Program-made: the position numbers and the translations under genes | NCBI RefSeq assembly: GCF_000499285.1 | Contig: NZ_AWUN01000005.1 | Coordinates: forward strand, 113,091 to 177,090 | Direction: 5' to 3' | Length of the DNA: 64,000 bases | Source of the DNA: Bifidobacterium sp. 7101 | GTDB lineage: Bacteria; Actinomycetota; Actinomycetes; Actinomycetales; Bifidobacteriaceae | In this document: one piece after another, positions 1-8,685 of the stretch | Numbering within the stretch: the stretch's first letter is position 1 | How the letters are laid out: every line of letters begins with the position of its first letter | The notes under the pieces: generated by a model | The model's input: only the letters and a program-made list of their open reading frames with translations | What the model was told of the DNA's origin: nothing | Database searches by the model: none

Positions 1-2
1 AC

Positions 3-680
3 CCGGTCGATGAGGTGGTCCAGGTGGACGGCGAGGACTGGCTCTTCATCGATACCGCCGGCATCAAGCGCCGCCTGCACAAGATCTCGGGTGCTGAGTA
101 TTACTCCAGCCTGCGCACCCAGGCGGCAATCGAGCGCTCGGAGCTGGCGCTCATCCTCTTCGATGCTTCCCAGCCCATCGCCGACCAGGACTTGAAGGTC
201 ATGAGCCAGGCCGTGGATGCCGGTCGGGCCATCGTCCTGGTCTTCAACAAGTGGGATCTGCTGGACGACTTCGGCCGGCAGCGTCTTGAGCGGCTCTGGC
301 AGACCGAGTTCGACCGGGTCACTTGGGCCGAGCGGGTCAACCTGTCTGCCAAGACCGGCTGGCACACCAACCGGCTGGCCAGGGCCATGCGAACAGCTCT
401 GGAATCGTGGGACAAGCGCATACCGACCGGCAAGCTCAACTCCTTCCTGGGCAAGGTTCAGGCTGCGCACCCGCATCCCTTGCGAGGCGGCAAGCAGCCC
501 AGGATCCTCTTCGCCACCCAGGCCTCGACCAGGCCGCCGCGTTTCGTGATCTTCGCCACCGGCTTCCTGGAGCACGGCTACCGCCGCTATCTGGAACGTT
601 GCCTGCGCGAGGAGTTCGGCTTCGAGGGCACTCCCATCCAGATCTCCGTGCATATCCGCGAGAAGAAAAAGCGCAAATAA
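3..680 (+). CDS. der: GTPase Der, C-terminal part (5' end outside window)
   Basis: This is the C-terminal 225 residues of the double-GTPase ribosome-assembly factor Der (EngA); the start lies before the window. The second G domain shows the G3 motif DTAGIKRR and the G4 motif NKWDL, followed by the KH-like C-terminal domain typical of the family and a basic tail (REKKKRK) before the stop. Der binds the 50S subunit and drives its late maturation. In bifidobacteria the protein is often fused to cytidylate kinase, which cannot be checked here. An inverted-repeat terminator follows directly after the stop. Identification is firm; only the N-terminal architecture is unseen. Confidence 0.93.
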   Translation, partial: PVDEVVQVDGEDWLFIDTAGIKRRLHKISGAEYYSSLRTQAAIERSELALILFDASQPIADQDLKVMSQAVDAGRAIVLVFNKWDLLDDFGRQRLERLWQTEFDRVTWAERVNLSAKTGWHTNRLARAMRTALESWDKRIPTGKLNSFLGKVQAAHPHPLRGGKQPRILFATQASTRPPRFVIFATGFLEHGYRRYLERCLREEFGFEGTPIQISVHIREKKKRK

Positions 681-682
681 AG

Positions 683-723
683 AAGGTCCCTGGGCCGACT
701 AAGGAGCCGGGCCAGGGACCTTT
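683..723 (+). terminator. Rho-independent terminator after der
   Basis: Arms AAGGTCCCTGG and CCAGGGACCTT form an 11-bp stem a few bases after the der stop. The loop is itself partly self-complementary, and the stem is followed by TTCC. Confidence 0.75.
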
Positions 724-918
724 CCATACCTCTGCGGGCGGGCGCGGCACCTCGACCATCTCACTCCAGTAGCAGCGCAATGCAAACTTGACTTACAGGA
801 TTCGTGTCTTTCCCGAAGTTTGGGTTTGATTGATTTACTCTGGGGTCACTTAAACGAGGTCTTTGTATCATTGTTGCCAATATAAATTCTGAGTCTGCAT
901 ATTGCGTAAGGAGAAAAT

Positions 919-1398
919 ATGAAGTTTGAAAAAATAGCGTTATTAACTCAAGCAAATGCAAACCAGATCGCCAGAGAATGGCATTACAGCGATACGTATA
1001 GTTTTTATGATATGGAGAATGATCCAGAAGATTTTGAAGAAATAATCACTCCAAGGTTGCGGGCAAATAAGTACTATCAGATTTTGGATGATAAAGATGA
1101 ACTGGTTGGTTATTTTTGCTTGGAAAGGTTATCAGAGGAAAAGGTTGAAGTCGGTTTAGGATTGAGACCGGATTTAACTGGACTAGGGCTAGGATTATCT
1201 TTCGTTAAAGAAATTGAAGCCTTTATACAGAATAATTTCAATTATAAATTGATAATTCCATCAGTAGCCAGCTTCAATAAACGTGCAATCAAAGTTTATC
1301 AGAAAGCGGGATTTAAAATTGATGGTTCTATGCTGCAGAAATCAAACGATGGCGTATATGAATTCATAAATTTAAGCAAACCTGTGGATCGTTGCTAA
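919..1398 (+). CDS. GNAT-family N-acetyltransferase, AT-rich, probably acquired
   Basis: A 159-residue protein with the fold signature of GCN5-related acetyltransferases: a beta-strand ending YFCLERL, an acetyl-CoA pyrophosphate-binding turn near residues 89-97 (LRPDLTGLGLG) and the late motif KVYQKAGF. The start is well supported by GGAG 7 bases before ATG. It would transfer an acetyl group from acetyl-CoA to an amine; the substrate cannot be told. Codon use is strikingly A/T-rich next to GC-rich der, and it stands alone between der and a convergent membrane-protein gene, so I infer horizontal acquisition from a low-GC Gram-positive. Family call is firm, donor is inference. Confidence 0.82.
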   Translation: MKFEKIALLTQANANQIAREWHYSDTYSFYDMENDPEDFEEIITPRLRANKYYQILDDKDELVGYFCLERLSEEKVEVGLGLRPDLTGLGLGLSFVKEIEAFIQNNFNYKLIIPSVASFNKRAIKVYQKAGFKIDGSMLQKSNDGVYEFINLSKPVDRC

Positions 1399-1769
1399 GA
1401 AAGCAAGAACTTCCCTGGGATCTACACTGATTAGATAGCTATGCAAGTTCAAGCGGGTGAACGTGCGGGTGATTGCTGGGCGTGTAGCCAGTCATTCTTG
1501 GATTAGTTGGACGAGAAAGATACCGGGGATGCTCTTACATCCACAGTAAACCCCGATAGAAGTGCGCTGGCTTTAATCCTTGTTTTTGACAAACTAGTTT
1601 CCATGAAATACAGGCTGTGCGCCATGGCCGCTAATAGAGCACCATGGCGCCGGATACTTGATTTGGTCTAAATCAGCATCGACATCCTTCCTTCGAATTC
1701 AGGAAGTTCTTACTTGTATCCTGATCTGTCATTCACAGTCCCCTTTAGCTCACGCATTGCCTACAGGAA
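1399..1769. other. Intergenic stretch with one hairpin
   Basis: No convincing gene. It holds a perfect 9-bp inverted repeat, GCGCCATGG / CCATGGCGC at 1619-1627 and 1642-1650, with a 14-base loop and no T-run. It lies between the plus-strand acetyltransferase and the 3' end of the minus-strand SdpI-like gene, so it may act as a bidirectional transcription stop. Confidence 0.4.
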
Positions 1770-2498
1770 CTAACGGTGGTAGACAGGTTCTCCCTGCCCG
1801 GCATACTTTCTGCCAGCGTATGAACCATAGGCAAGAATGAGTACAAGAGCGATTGCCAGAGCGGTTCCACAAATCCAATAGAGCCTGACTCCGCTATAAG
1901 CTAGGGCAGACAGGATCATGACCACGCCCAGAATCATGAAGAGCACCCCGCCAAACTGCTGACAACGGCGCCAAGCCTCGCGGCTGGCGTAGGCACCTGG
2001 CACTCGAAAACCGCTGATGCCGTTGGGTCTGGTTTTAGGAGCAAGATTGCCGATGACTATGAGAGTCAGACCAATCAAAAGCATGGCGACCTTATCAATG
2101 CCGAAATCCGTCGGCCACCAACCCCAATGAGGATCAGCGGAAGCTATTTCGAACAGATCTAAAACAGCGAGAATAATCTGCATGCATAGCCCACCCAGCA
2201 GAAAAACGGTCAAAGTATGTCCCGCTTCATCACCACGTTTAATCAAATATGCCCGCAGGACGAGCATGAGGATGGTCCAAATCAGCGCAATGACCAGACA
2301 GAAGCAGGGCATCCAAACCAGCTCCTGGGGAGAGCCCCAGCGGTCCACCTGGTTCTGTGCATTCCAATGAAGCGGGACGTTTTCATTCGGCAGACGATTG
2401 ACCACTAAGCAGCTTACGCCCAGCATGATCATCCCCGGCAACCACTGAGCCACGACCAGGGTCGGGACGAACCGACCCGCTTTGCCACCATTCGCCAT
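1770..2498 (-). CDS. SdpI-like DUF1648 membrane protein
   Basis: A 242-residue integral membrane protein with about six hydrophobic segments. The N-terminal third has the DUF1648 hallmark (LPNENVPLHWNAQNQVDRWG, about residues 36-55), and the later part has the SdpI signature NGISGFRVPGAYASREAW followed by two TM helices. SdpI of Bacillus subtilis is an immunity and signalling protein against the SdpC toxin; many homologues have unknown roles. It follows an ArsR-type regulator by 10 bases, which matches the sdpR-sdpI arrangement. No sdpC-like toxin gene is next to it, so an immunity role here is only a possibility. Confidence 0.82.
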   Translation of the reverse strand: MANGGKAGRFVPTLVVAQWLPGMIMLGVSCLVVNRLPNENVPLHWNAQNQVDRWGSPQELVWMPCFCLVIALIWTILMLVLRAYLIKRGDEAGHTLTVFLLGGLCMQIILAVLDLFEIASADPHWGWWPTDFGIDKVAMLLIGLTLIVIGNLAPKTRPNGISGFRVPGAYASREAWRRCQQFGGVLFMILGVVMILSALAYSGVRLYWICGTALAIALVLILAYGSYAGRKYAGQGEPVYHR

Positions 2499-2508
2499 GA
2501 GAGTCTCC

Positions 2509-2847
2509 TTAGGACTCGGAAACCGCCGTCGAACCAGTTTCCTTGCTCACAGTCTGCGGCTCGGGCAGACTTCTCTTGTCGCTGGCGCTTGTCCGCAGGC
2601 GGTAGAGCCACTGAATGGTACTGTCCAGCACGCTCAGATTGAGTTCATAGATAACCCTGGTGCCCTGTTTGTGGCCGACAATCAGGTCGGCTTCTTTCAA
2701 CTTCCTCAGATGATAGGACAGCTTGGATGGCGTCATTCCCAGCTTTTCTGCCAGACGTCCGGCCTCCATGCCGCCCTGTTCCAAGAGATCCAGCACACGA
2801 CGACGCAGTGGATCAGCCAGAGCCGCTGTTGTTTCTTGAATAGCCAT
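2509..2847 (-). CDS. ArsR/SdpR-type winged-helix repressor
   Basis: A 112-residue protein with one ArsR-type winged helix: ADPLRRRVLDLLEQG starts the domain, the recognition region is MTPSKLSYHLRKLKEAD and the wing ends GTRVIYELN. No metal-binding cysteine motif such as ELCVCDL is present, so metal sensing is unlikely; SdpR-like autorepressors also lack it. The gene is first in a two-gene unit with the downstream SdpI-like protein, and probably represses that unit. An AT-rich upstream stretch (2850-2930) would hold the promoter. Confidence 0.85.
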   Translation of the reverse strand: MAIQETTAALADPLRRRVLDLLEQGGMEAGRLAEKLGMTPSKLSYHLRKLKEADLIVGHKQGTRVIYELNLSVLDSTIQWLYRLRTSASDKRSLPEPQTVSKETGSTAVSES

Positions 2848-3129
2848 AAGTCTCCTTTTCGGTGATTTTCTCTAGTATTTGCATGCTAACATTGTTTCAA
2901 CCAATATTGTATGTATTCTTCGACTTTTATGTGCTTTTCACTCACTGAGCGCAAAATAATTGACAATCGCTTGGATTGGCGTTTTGTATGGCAACATTAA
3001 ACTGTTGAATATACCTACTTTTCTGAAGTAAAGGCTGATTGGTAAGTGCTTTGGCTCTAACCCACCGGTCCAGACCTGATCTGAAGTCATGTTAGTATGA
3101 AAACTTCTACGAATAGGAGAACTTGCTGC

Positions 3130-3804
3130 GTGGGCGAAACTGGAATAAAAGTCAACATTGGTAAGGCCGCCATTTTCGATCTCGACGGCACACTTCTGGA
3201 TTCTATGGGAGTCTGGAAGGAAATCGACCAACGATTCTTCGCCCGTCGCAACATCCCCATGCCGGACGATTACGCATCTGCAGTGGCCTCCATGCAGACC
3301 GGCGCCATCGCAAGGTACACCATTGACCGCTTCCACCTTGACGAGCGCCCAGAAGATCTTGTGGAGGAGTGGAACGAGGACGCGCTCCTGCTCTACGCCA
3401 CAGCTGTGCAGCCCAAGCCCCACGCACTCGATTACCTGCAAGCGCTAAAAGTCAGCGGTGCCGCCCTGGCGGTGGCAACCAGCCTCCCGCCGCGTCTGCG
3501 ACAGGCTGCTCTGAAGCACGCTGGGATGACCGATTGTTTCGACCAGGTCTGCAGCGTGGATGACGCCAAAAGCATCGGCAAGGAGGAGCCGGAAATCTAC
3601 CTGTTGGCTTCGCGGATGCTGGGCGTTCCACCTGAGCACTGCACAGTGTTCGAGGATCTTCTGGTCGCTGTCGATTCGGCCAAGCGCGCTGGGATGAAGG
3701 TCTGGGCCATGTACGACCAGTCCTCGGCCAAGGATTGGGATTCCATCCGCTCTGAGGCCGATGGTGCTATCACTGACTTCGCCCAGGCGCCTGCCATTCT
3801 CTGA
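3130..3804 (+). CDS. HAD-superfamily hydrolase, beta-phosphoglucomutase-like
   Basis: A 224-residue haloacid-dehalogenase-type phosphatase. Motif I is FDLDGTLLDS (nucleophile Asp and acid/base Asp), motif II is the Ser/Thr in VATSLPP, motif III the Lys in IGKEEPEIY, and motif IV VFEDLLVAVDSAKRAG. The helical cap lies between motifs I and II. I chose the GTG at 3130 because AGGAGA sits 9 bases upstream; an ATG at 3097 in the same frame has no ribosome-binding site. The sugar-phosphate substrate is unknown. It precedes a DNA glycosylase gene by 65 bases and may be co-transcribed with it. Confidence 0.85.
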   Translation: MGETGIKVNIGKAAIFDLDGTLLDSMGVWKEIDQRFFARRNIPMPDDYASAVASMQTGAIARYTIDRFHLDERPEDLVEEWNEDALLLYATAVQPKPHALDYLQALKVSGAALAVATSLPPRLRQAALKHAGMTDCFDQVCSVDDAKSIGKEEPEIYLLASRMLGVPPEHCTVFEDLLVAVDSAKRAGMKVWAMYDQSSAKDWDSIRSEADGAITDFAQAPAIL

Positions 3805-3869
3805 CTCGCTCCGCACCAGCTGGAGCCAGCTGTTACCATGAAAGCGTCAAATAATTTGGTGGAGGCTTT

Positions 3870-4547
3870 ATGGGCAATTCAGGCAAGGTAAATGCCGGTT
3901 GCTCAAAGTGGCTGTACTCACGTTTGCTCGCTCGTCTGGGATTGCAAAATTGGTGGCCGGCAGAGACTGACTTCGAGATGATGATCGGAGCGGTGCTGGT
4001 CCAGCATACGGCCTGGGGGAACGCGGCCATGTCCATCGAGCAGCTGCGCAAGGCCGATCTGCTCGACCCCTGCAACATGGCCGACGTCGACCTGGCAAGG
4101 CTGACGAACTTGATCAGATCAAGCGGCTTTATGAAAGCCAAGGCACGCACATGCAAGGCCCTGGCTCAGTGGCTGCTGGCTCATGGCATCCGCACGGCCG
4201 ATGTGGAGGACTGCGCGGATGAAGGTCTGCGTGACGACCTGCTCACCATTACCGGGGTTGGACGCGAGACGGCGGATGTCATACGGCTCTATGCCTTCGG
4301 CCAGCGCTGCTTTATCTGGGACGCCTATGCACGCCGGATGCTGGACGGTCTGGGGTGGGCCTCCTTGCGGTCATACCAAGAGGGTGAAGAGTACGAGGCG
4401 GATTTTATTCGGGTTGATCAATGGCCACTGAACGATCTGCGTGAATATCACGGGCTGATCGTTCAAGCGGGCAAAAACCATCGCAACCCCCAGGCCTACG
4501 CTGCCTTCCTTAAGGAACTTGCCGGTCCTGAAAGCTCCTCCAAGTGA
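3870..4547 (+). CDS. Endonuclease III-like (HhH-GPD) DNA glycosylase
   Basis: A 225-residue HhH-GPD base-excision-repair protein. The helix-hairpin-helix is [10 protein letters not shown] and the catalytic aspartate is in WDAYARR. The position of the Schiff-base lysine of true endonuclease III (GVGRKTA) holds Glu here, and the C-terminal four-cysteine iron-sulfur loop is missing. This matches the endonuclease III-related subgroup, which includes the monofunctional 3-methyladenine glycosylase MagIII. I infer a glycosylase without lyase activity. GGAGG five bases before the ATG fixes the start. The lesion it removes cannot be read from sequence. Confidence 0.83.
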   Translation: MGNSGKVNAGCSKWLYSRLLARLGLQNWWPAETDFEMMIGAVLVQHTAWGNAAMSIEQLRKADLLDPCNMADVDLARLTNLIRSSGFMKAKARTCKALAQWLLAHGIRTADVEDCADEGLRDDLLTITGVGRETADVIRLYAFGQRCFIWDAYARRMLDGLGWASLRSYQEGEEYEADFIRVDQWPLNDLREYHGLIVQAGKNHRNPQAYAAFLKELAGPESSSK

Positions 4548-4603
4548 GCTGAATCGTTGCGGTTCGCCCTATGACGTGCATGCCAAGATGCATACGATTT
4601 GTT

Positions 4604-4627
4604 ACAAGGTGTGTCACAAGGTGTATG
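4604..4627. repeat. Tandem 12-bp repeat upstream of the alcohol dehydrogenase
   Basis: Two copies of ACAAGGTGT at a 12-base period (4604 and 4616), within an AT-richer stretch between the glycosylase and dehydrogenase genes. This may be a regulator-binding site; no regulator gene is adjacent. Confidence 0.35.
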
Positions 4628-4862
4628 ACAATACCTCAATACGCGACCTCATACATAGCAAGTCTTATACGGCCTATAAAGCACCTATATATGACTGCAA
4701 CTAATGACCGTATTCCCATGCGACCATCTTGTCCGTACCTCTGTGAATCGCGCACAATAAGGATTTAACTTGACTTCAAGCGGATTGAACTCCGTAGACT
4801 ATGTTTCATCCGCATACTTGGCAGACGGATACGCCAGGTAGTGAAGAATGGGGAGCATGAGC

Positions 4863-5903
4863 ATGAAGGCAGCAAAGTTTGTGAAGCCAGGCCGCATCGA
4901 GCTGGAGGAAGCGCCGATGCCGACCATCGAAAAGCCCGGAGATGCCGTGATTCGGGTCATCCGGGCCTGCGTGTGCGGATCCGACCTGTGGTGGTACCGT
5001 GGGATTTCCTCAATGCCCTCAGGCAGTCACGTAGGGCACGAGGCCATCGGCCTGGTCGAAAAGGTGGGCTCCGATGTCACCCACGTCAAGCCAGGGGACT
5101 TCGTCATAGCGCCTTTCACCCATGGTTGCGGGCACTGCGCCGCCTGCAGGGCCGGCTTCGACGGTGACTGCCTTGATCCAGACAGGCGGGGGAGCGGCGG
5201 CTATCAAAGCGAGTATCTGCGATTCACCAACGCGGACTGGGCCTTGGTGAAGATTCCAGGCCAACCTGAGGACTACAGCGACGACATGCTTGACTCTCTG
5301 CTGACCCTCTCCGACGTGATGGCCACCGGTTATCATGCAGCCGCTACAGCCCAGGTCAAAGAAGGCGACACGGTCGTGGTCATGGGTGATGGGGCGGTGG
5401 GTCTGTGCGGAGTCATTGCGGCCAAGCTGCGTGGGGCCGAACGCATCATCGCCATGAGCCGGCATGAGGACCGACAGAAGCTGGCTCGTGAATTCGGGGC
5501 CACTGACATCGTGGCTGAACGCGGCGACGCTGCTGTGGAGCAGGTCATGGCTCTCACCGACGGAGCCGGAGCCGATGCCGTCCTGGAATGCGTGGGCACC
5601 GAACTGTCCACCGACACTGCTGTCAGAGCAGCCCGGCCCGGCGCAGTAGTCGGCAGGGTCGGCGTACCGCAGCAGGCTACCATGGACACCTCTAAACTCT
5701 TCTGGCGCAATGTCGGGCTGCGAGGAGGCACGGCCGCAGTCACCACATATGACAGGCATCTGCTGCTTGAAGAGGTGCTCAAGGGCAGCATCCAGCCAGG
5801 CAAGGTCTTCACCAAGCGCTTTGACTTGGATCACATCCAGGAGGCCTATGAGGCCATGGACCAGCGCACCGCCATCAAATCCCTGCTGCTTGTTGGCGAA
5901 TGA
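4863..5903 (+). CDS. Zinc-dependent alcohol dehydrogenase (MDR family)
   Basis: A 346-residue medium-chain dehydrogenase. The catalytic zinc site is formed by CVCGSD (about residue 36) and GHEAIG (about 59). The four structural-zinc cysteines are in GCGHCAAC and the following GDC. The nucleotide-binding fold starts MGDGAVGLCGVIAAKL. Three in-frame ATGs exist (4848, 4857, 4863); GGGGAG lies 7 bases before the third, and family members begin MKAAKF, so I use that one. It oxidises an alcohol or reduces an aldehyde with NAD(P); the physiological substrate is unknown. It is single and followed by a gap before an unrelated ABC transporter. Confidence 0.9.
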   Translation: MKAAKFVKPGRIELEEAPMPTIEKPGDAVIRVIRACVCGSDLWWYRGISSMPSGSHVGHEAIGLVEKVGSDVTHVKPGDFVIAPFTHGCGHCAACRAGFDGDCLDPDRRGSGGYQSEYLRFTNADWALVKIPGQPEDYSDDMLDSLLTLSDVMATGYHAAATAQVKEGDTVVVMGDGAVGLCGVIAAKLRGAERIIAMSRHEDRQKLAREFGATDIVAERGDAAVEQVMALTDGAGADAVLECVGTELSTDTAVRAARPGAVVGRVGVPQQATMDTSKLFWRNVGLRGGTAAVTTYDRHLLLEEVLKGSIQPGKVFTKRFDLDHIQEAYEAMDQRTAIKSLLLVGE

Positions 5904-5998
5904 GGCTGCAGCAGTAATCAGCTGACCTCGGCGCCGCTGACATAGTCGGTGGCGCCGCGTAAGCATGCCTGCCTAAACATGCCCCTTTTTTCGAAAAA

Positions 5999-6036
5999 TC
6001 AGGGCCGAGTCAGGGATAATTCAGGGTAAATCAGGG
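5999..6036 (+). promoter_or_regulatory. Four TCAGGG direct repeats, likely operator
   Basis: TCAGGG occurs at 5999, 6010, 6021 and 6031, spacing 11, 11 and 10 bases, about one helical turn, so all copies face the same side of the helix. They lie about 155-190 bases before the ABC transporter start at 6189. A multimeric regulator such as a response regulator is inferred; none is encoded next to it. Confidence 0.5.
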
Positions 6037-6188
6037 TATTTCATCCCTTCTTCGCTGATATCAATGGAATTGACTGATGACGACAAGGATGACCGTCATA
6101 CAGGGTCAAGCGACGAACGAGGGCACATGACATCTGCGAGGCGAATCAGCATTACTGAGCGTAGATGCCTCGGTCTGGAAGGTCGTCG

Positions 6189-6947
6189 ATGATCATCCAA
6201 GGGAAAGATGCTACTATGAATAACCCCAACGTAAGCGTGAGCAGAGGACCGACACCAACGATTGAAGCTATGGGGCTGTCCATGGTGGTCTCCCCGCGCC
6301 GTGGCGATTCACTGACCATTCTCAATGACATCGCATTCACTGCCTATCCGGGGGAGATGACCGGCATCATCGGGCCGTCAGGCAGCGGCAAATCGACGCT
6401 GCTGTACTGCCTGGCTGGGCTGGAGAAGGCCACTAGTGGAACTGTGCTTCTGCTGGGCAAGGACATAACCCGTCTGGGGCTGTCGGCCATGACCAAGTTC
6501 AGACGCCAGCATCTAGGCTTCGTATTCCAGTCCTACAACCTGATCACCAGCATGACGGTCGAACAGAATCTGGCTCTGCCATTCACCCTTCGCGGAACCC
6601 GCTTTCCCAGAAAGACGGCGGATTCCCTCTTGAAGTACTTTGGCCTGATCGATCAGAAAAAGAAAAGCGTCACCCTACTGTCGGGCGGCGAGCAGCAACG
6701 TGTTGCCCTGGCCCGCGTCCTGTTATCCGACGCAGACGTGGTGTTCGCAGACGAGCCGACTGGCGCCCTGGATCAGGAATCCGGAGAAAAGGTCATATCG
6801 GTGCTGAAGGAACTTGCCAACCACGAAAAGAAAACCATCGTACTGGTGACGCATAACAATGAGGTGGCGGGTCAGTGCGATCGGCTGTTTGCCGTGCGCG
6901 ATGGCCGTATTAGCCAGTCATTCTCTGCGAAAGCGCCCATGGCATGA
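6189..6947 (+). CDS. ABC transporter ATPase, MacB/LolD type
   Basis: A 252-residue nucleotide-binding subunit of an FtsX/MacB-type transporter. It has Walker A GPSGSGKST, Q-loop FQSYNLI, signature LSGGEQQR, Walker B VVFADEPTGALD and H-loop LVTHN. The start at 6189 is preferred because GGAAGG lies five bases upstream; later ATGs at 6216 and earlier at 6165 are less well placed. The stop overlaps the permease start (ATGA), so the two are translationally coupled. Members of this family export antimicrobial peptides or release lipoproteins and often confer peptide resistance; the substrate here is unknown. Confidence 0.9.
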   Translation: MIIQGKDATMNNPNVSVSRGPTPTIEAMGLSMVVSPRRGDSLTILNDIAFTAYPGEMTGIIGPSGSGKSTLLYCLAGLEKATSGTVLLLGKDITRLGLSAMTKFRRQHLGFVFQSYNLITSMTVEQNLALPFTLRGTRFPRKTADSLLKYFGLIDQKKKSVTLLSGGEQQRVALARVLLSDADVVFADEPTGALDQESGEKVISVLKELANHEKKTIVLVTHNNEVAGQCDRLFAVRDGRISQSFSAKAPMA

Positions 6948-8368
6948 GAGGCGCCCTGTCCGAACTCAAAGCAGCGCCCATGGTCTGGAGCGCGGTCTTG
7001 CTGGCCATGGTCGTATCCCAGACCGTCATCTGCTCCCTCTTTGCGGTCGCCGCAATCATTGATCAGGACTATCAGGGCCCGGAGCAGGAACTTGGATCCG
7101 CATACACTGGTCCCGCCTTAGCATTCAGCGTGATCATCACCGTAGCTGTGTTGCTATGGGTCATGAACTCAGCACTGAATCAACGACGGCATCAACTGGC
7201 GCTCATGGTTTTGCAAGGCGCTCTGCCTTGGCAACTGCTGGCCTGGAATCTGCTGATTGTCATGGGATTATTCATCCTGTCTATTGCAGCCACCTGCCTT
7301 TTGCTGCCAGTGATTACGCCCTTGATCTTCGCCATGGTGACAAATCCACTCGATTTGCATTTGACATATGCCAGCAGCCACCTGTTCAATTCGCTGGGCA
7401 AAGGCCTCGCTTTCAGCGCTGCGCCCATCCTCATAAGCACCCTGTTGACTATCCGTTCGCTCTCGAAAATACGACCAATGGAAGCACTCAGGCAATCCCA
7501 GAATCCGCCAAAGCGGATAGGCGTCTTCCGCTTCCTCCTGGGAACCATATGCTTGATTGGCGCGGGCTGTATGCTGCTGATTCCAGCTTTTACACTTGCA
7601 ACCAACCCTCGTGCCAGTCAGATGAGCAGCGATGCCGTTCCAGATCAGATGACGGTATTTCTTGCCTTCGCCATGGGCGGCATGTTCCTCCTGATATTCT
7701 CGCTGGCGGCTTTCGCGCCATACCTCCTGCCCAGATTCACGGCGATATGGACGCGTATTGTGGCGTTGCCATCCAGAACCTGGAGGCTGGCAGGCCAGCA
7801 GGCTGTCGGCAGCATACAGCGCCAGGGAGCGGCGATCATCCCGATGACTGCAGGTCTGTCATTGCTGATGACCGTCAGCGGAGGATTGAGCACGATGATC
7901 ACCACCATGCAAGTCGCTTTGCCCCCCAAACCAGACAGTACTGTTCCGGCGACCGCAGACATGTTTGCGAGTCTCTTGGCGCTCACTGGACCGCCACTGA
8001 TCATCGCGATAACAGGTGCAATTGCAGGCACCTTGATCACTTCCAAAGGCAGAGGACTTGATCTGGCGCTGACCTACGTATCAGGTGCTGGAATCGGCCA
8101 GCTCAGAGTATTGGGCGCACTTGACGGCATCATCACCATGATTACCAGCACACTGTTCTCCCTGGTCATCACCTTGCTCTGCACCTCATCCCTTACCTTC
8201 ATGCTCTCGCGCTTCATGGGCAAAGCACAGATGAGCGTGCAATGGGTCGCTTGGATCGTAGTGGTGCTCATCGCATCCGTGCTTGGTGCCGCAGCCACAG
8301 GAATCCAAGCTCTGACCACCAGATTCGAGAACTCTGTCAGTGTCATATCGCATGCCATAGGCGAGTAA
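6944..8368 (+). CDS. FtsX-like ABC transporter permease
   Basis: A 474-residue membrane protein with eight or more hydrophobic segments, in two FtsX-like halves: the first ends around SLSKIRPMEALRQSQ (about residue 180), the typical cytosolic coupling motif, and the second repeats the pattern near the C-terminus (ALTTRFENSVSVI). It pairs with the ATPase through a four-base ATGA overlap. It lacks the large extracytoplasmic MacB domain, which suggests a Gram-positive peptide or drug exporter. No two-component system is adjacent. Confidence 0.87.
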   Translation: MRGALSELKAAPMVWSAVLLAMVVSQTVICSLFAVAAIIDQDYQGPEQELGSAYTGPALAFSVIITVAVLLWVMNSALNQRRHQLALMVLQGALPWQLLAWNLLIVMGLFILSIAATCLLLPVITPLIFAMVTNPLDLHLTYASSHLFNSLGKGLAFSAAPILISTLLTIRSLSKIRPMEALRQSQNPPKRIGVFRFLLGTICLIGAGCMLLIPAFTLATNPRASQMSSDAVPDQMTVFLAFAMGGMFLLIFSLAAFAPYLLPRFTAIWTRIVALPSRTWRLAGQQAVGSIQRQGAAIIPMTAGLSLLMTVSGGLSTMITTMQVALPPKPDSTVPATADMFASLLALTGPPLIIAITGAIAGTLITSKGRGLDLALTYVSGAGIGQLRVLGALDGIITMITSTLFSLVITLLCTSSLTFMLSRFMGKAQMSVQWVAWIVVVLIASVLGAAATGIQALTTRFENSVSVISHAIGE

Positions 8369-8685
8369 TAAAGTCCTGCTGTATGCACCCGAATACATAT
8401 TTGAGCCAAGCAAAGCCTGCCGACATCTGCCATTCCCTCATGCCTCTTGTTAAATAAATTAAGTCGGGTATATGCAGAGCTTGGCTTGATGAATTTAATT
8501 GTTAGGTAGGTGCAACTGTGAGCACTTGATGGTTTCCCGCCAATACAGGTAAACACTGAAGTATGCGACGATTTCCTACACACGAGCATTTGCAAGGCCC
8601 ATATAAGGTACAGTCAATAACAAACCGCGACAGGTGACGATGAACCAGTCAAATCTTGTCAACAATAGACAAATGGAGGACCGTC
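8369..8685. other. Intergenic region before the DfsB-like gene
   Basis: No gene recognised. The stretch is AT-richer than the flanks and presumably holds the promoter of the gene starting at 8686. Confidence 0.3.

Noticed and set aside
1619..1650. GCGCCATGG hairpin considered as a recombination site
   Set aside because: It is a single short inverted repeat without a recombinase gene nearby; a transcription stop is the simpler view.
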